64,000 nt of DNA from Phallusia mammillata (taxonomy: Eukaryota > Chordata > Ascidiacea > Phlebobranchia > Ascidiidae): positions 5,027-69,026 of the forward strand of contig QLIY01000618.1 in NCBI GenBank assembly GCA_003260075.1, given 5' to 3'. Each line of letters begins with the position of its first letter. The first letter of the stretch is position 1. The position numbers and the translations under genes were made by a program. This document shows positions 60,829 to 64,000 of the stretch, piece after piece. The notes beneath the pieces are model-generated. The model saw only the letters and a program-made list of their open reading frames with translations, was not told where the DNA came from and ran no database searches.

Positions 60829-63496
60829 TTAAAATCTTTGGATCAGCAGAACCAAGGCCAAGAACAGAGAACACATCATTGCGTAATATCCAGACCTCTG
60901 TCGACCACTGCCGGATTCAATTGTTTCTGAGAACAAAAACAATACCTCATTAAAATAATAATATACATTTTTTACAATACCTTGTTTGTAACGAATTTAC
61001 ATTTTTGGACAAGCTAGGTTTTGTTTTTAATAAAATCTGCTTTTATTACTTTCGATAACATTGAAATTCTTTCTACATTTTTCTTTCTGCCTTTTATGTT
61101 TTGAATTTTATGCTTTTTGTGTAGGACCATTCAAATATTGTACAAAATTCACCAGATTCTTGTCATAACACTCTTGGACCATTGCAATAGAGTCTATTGA
61201 ATAGACGAACTATACCTATTACATTTTAGCAAACTTCAAAATAAATTGAATTTATCCAGAACATTTTGTTTACAGTCGCTTACATAACTGTCTAAGCCTG
61301 CAAAGTCATGCCTGCAAGATGTCATGAACTATAAATTAGAAGAACATCCTCACCGTCTATCCAGGATTTGTAGGAAGACACTCTTGTGTAGACACCAGGA
61401 TCCTGTACCGAAGGAGGTAATTCCCATCACAAACCACGAAGTCTCTCCGGCTAAAGATCCGAGTGGACCACCGGAGTCTCCCTAGAATGCACCAATGAAT
61501 AAAAAGAAAACATTTTTGTTGAACGTGCCATAATTGGGATATTACAATGTAAAAAAATATTAATATTTTCCTAATAGAATGGTTTAACATTTTATCTTTG
61601 TCTGGCAAGTATATATGTTGGATGTGGCATCAAAAAGTTTAACGTAAATAATAATAAAACTTAAGCAGTACATGTAACTTGAACCTTTGTGTATCGTCTT
61701 CTTTAGGCTATTCTAATCAAAATTAAAATTAAAACATGCACGACCAAATGTGTTTTGAGTAAAACAACAAACAAGGTCGATCGACAACGGTTTTAGAGAG
61801 CGGATATCTGTAACTTTATGAATTATAACTTAATAGGGTGTAGATGCAGTGCGCATTACCGCATTGTGCCCTCAACCAAAACTTTTTAACGTTGGGCAGC
61901 TATTTCAAACTTGGTGAATGTTCAGTGCAGTTGCGTGTTCTTTCACTAAGCGAAATAAATTCTACCACATTTTTTTTCAAATTCCTAATTGTCAGGAATT
62001 CAAAAAACAAATTGGTTCGGTCTGCGGCTTTTCAAAGCGATGAGAAGATATAAGTTTTATCGCGGCGTTTGTTTGTACTTGCATGTCCTTATGTCTACAT
62101 TGGTTAAGTGGAAGTCTGTATTGTAATTTCGTATACCTGGCAGGTGTCCACGCCCCTGTTAACTGTATCTCCAGCACACACTTGGAAGGAGGTTATGTCA
62201 AACGAAGTGTAAGCTGTGTTGCAGGTGGATACATCAACGATCGGTAGACGTACTTGGTAAAGTGAAGATGGTGCATCTCCACCTGCATCTGCAGAGAACA
62301 TTGGTACATTTTAAACAACATAAATAACGTGTTTTAAAAGAAATATATAACGTGTTTAAAAAGTGTGATAGGATTGTTTTGTTTTGTATTACAACAAACA
62401 TTTTTTTAACCTTGAGCTTATATTTGAAATGGGATGCAGTGAAAAATGCTAAGTATTAAATCTAACTTAGGAGTATATGATATAAACTTACGCAAAGAAC
62501 CCCATCCCGTTGCTATCGCCATACTTGCGGAATCTACCACATGATTTGGGGTAGGAATACAGACAGGGCGAACAAAGTTGTCGTAAACAATGGAAGTTTG
62601 CAATCTGAGGAGCGCGATGTCAAAACCAGTAGTTGTCCTGCATTGAAAAATGGTCATCAAGTTTAGGTCTAAACCTATAGTCTATCGCACTATTATCCAG
62701 TAAAATATCGAGTAACACTTTATATTTCAGCACACAATAATGAGGTTAACGCTTTTAGCAAATTTTTGACATTTATTGCCTATTTTTGCCAGCTTTTCGG
62801 GTGTTAAAAATCAAACTTTAAAATGTTACTGCTAACAATAAAATAATACATTTAAAGATATTCTTTATTGTAAACATTGTGCGTTTTTGTTTCAGGACTT
62901 GGTCTGCTACCTTTCGTAATATTATCCAGTGCACTTACCCCACGTATGATGGGTGTAAATAAACAGTAGAAACGTCAGATGATTGCCTGGCAGATCCGAC
63001 AAGAGCGTGTTTGCCCACCTCCACTTTTATATCGACCGTGGTACTGAAGCTTTAAATGTATAGTTTCCTACTAGTTTACCATCGTTTTGACAATGGCGGC
63101 AGCGTTTGAGCACGCATTTAATGCTACACATAAGCTCTTATTTGTTTATTTTTGTATTCAGAATCGTTGTAAAACCATAAATTTGTCTCTGAACAAATGT
63201 TTTTTGGGCTTAATTGAGAAGTCACCAGCTGATGTTTTCCGAAAATAAATTTTAAAAGAATTACACAAACTTAGACTCTCATATATGCCTGTGCAGTAAA
63301 ATTTCTTGAGTTTTTCTCGAATTACTTACAAGAAAGTGGTAGCTCGGCCTTCTGCGCAGTGGGCAGCAGTTAAAACCCAATCTCTAAATATGAGAGAACC
63401 TCCACAAAAAGGCTCTGTTCCACTGAGCGATAGAAGTGCCGCTTGCCATGGCCAGGACCCCTGTACTGCCTCGTTGCCACCAACAATTCTGTGATT
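60829..63496 (-). CDS. Trypsin-like serine protease with hydrophobic C-terminus, 5' end missing, frameshift in Ser195 exon
   Basis: Exons in transcript order: 63496-63330 (RIVGG, PWQAALL, His57 in LTAAHC); 63049-62939; 62637-62492 (Asp102 in [16 protein letters not shown], intact TGWG); 62288-62137 ([17 protein letters not shown], Asp189 in GVDTC); 61481-61354 (Ser195 in [16 protein letters not shown]); 60926-60829 ([11 protein letters not shown], then a hydrophobic [14 protein letters not shown] end). The Ser195 exon is 128 nt, but 1 modulo 3 is needed. The frame changes near 61395-61403, between FGTG and [13 protein letters not shown], and the usual Cys220 is absent, so some 20-26 bases appear lost. 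Exons before RIVGG lie in or beyond the N run. The tail suggests GPI or membrane attachment, as in the protease at 9.5-17 kb. Trypsin-like cleavage is predicted if the lesion is an error. Confidence 0.82.
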
Positions 63497-63672
63497 CTGT
63501 CGCGAAAATGAAGATCAATTAAAAATAACACAAAGCAAAAGTTTATCAAAAACGATTTGTGGTGCGAAATGCAACGCCTAGGTGGTAGGAATTTTTTTTT
63601 CCTGGCCGAATATGAAGGAATGAGAGAAAAAGAATGCCCGTTTGGTAATGCAAATAAAAATCACATAAAAAA

Positions 63673-64000
63673 NNNNNNNNNNNNNNNNNNNNNNNNNNNN
63701 NNNNNNNNNNNNNNNNNNNNNNNNNNNNNNNNNNNNNNNNNNNNNNNNNNNNNNNNNNNNNNNNNNNNNNNNNNNNNNNNNNNNNNNNNNNNNNNNNNNN
63801 NNNNNNNNNNNNNNNNNNNNNNNNNNNNNNNNNNNNNNNNNNNNNNNNNNNNNNNNNNNNNNNNNNNNNNNNNNNNNNNNNNNNNNNNNNNNNNNNNNNN
63901 NNNNNNNNNNNNNNNNNNNNNNNNNNNNNNNNNNNNNNNNNNNNNNNNNNNNNNNNNNNNNNNNNNNNNNNNNNNNNNNNNNNNNNNNNNNNNNNNNNNN
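63673..64000. other. Run of N to the window end
   Basis: Unknown sequence; a conventional gap, in contrast to the G and C runs elsewhere. It hides the 5' part of the last protease gene. Confidence 0.99.

Overview
The window is eukaryotic genomic DNA: AT-rich, with many small exons, GT-AG introns, no bacterial gene layout, and hAT-type transposons. The gene families (single F5/8 type C secreted proteins, CUB-LDLa-trypsin proteases, a giant multi-CUB protein), the compact introns and the few-percent difference between apparent allelic copies suggest an ascidian tunicate such as Ciona or a relative. That assignment is inference; no marker gene is present. All gene models below were built by hand from splice sites, reading-frame continuity and family motifs.

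Layout. (1) 1-9.05 kb, + strand: a tandem cluster of small secreted proteins with one F5/8C (discoidin) domain each: the last exon of one gene at the left edge, a complete gene (1835-4772), an orphan exon (5302-5448), and a third gene with a frameshift (7484-9048). (2) 9.45-16.97 kb, - strand: a protease with signal peptide, CUB, LDLa and trypsin domains, a Thr/Ser linker and a hydrophobic tail. (3) 20.1-23.85 kb, - strand: a paralogous CUB-LDLa-trypsin gene. (4) 23.85-29.94 kb: no gene seen; one complete hAT element. (5) 29.94-59.91 kb, + strand: one very large gene of about 3,000 codons with a signal peptide, 22 CUB domains, a Ser/Thr-rich stalk and a C-terminal hydrophobic segment. CUB5-22 are three copies of a six-CUB block, with exon lengths conserved by position. 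(6) 60.83-63.50 kb, - strand: the 3' part of a third serine protease, also with a hydrophobic tail, running into N's (63673-64000).

The predicted products look secreted or surface-tethered: CUB and F5/8C are extracellular binding modules, the proteases keep His/Asp/Ser and Asp189, and three of the gene ends encode a short hydrophobic terminus of GPI-signal or membrane-anchor type. A joint extracellular recognition and proteolysis locus is possible but is only inferred from adjacency.

Sequence quality matters here. The window holds about 28 long G or C runs. Sixteen are exactly 10 bases and one is 11. Most of these short runs are flanked by two near-identical direct copies of the same 50-550 bp. 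Every run is G on the given strand up to 24.63 kb and C from 28.65 kb on. They are best read as sequence gaps written as G, with unmerged overlapping contigs on each side and a contig or scaffold orientation change between 24.6 and 28.6 kb. Several exons are duplicated, truncated or frameshifted by these runs, so such defects should not be read as biology without re-sequencing.
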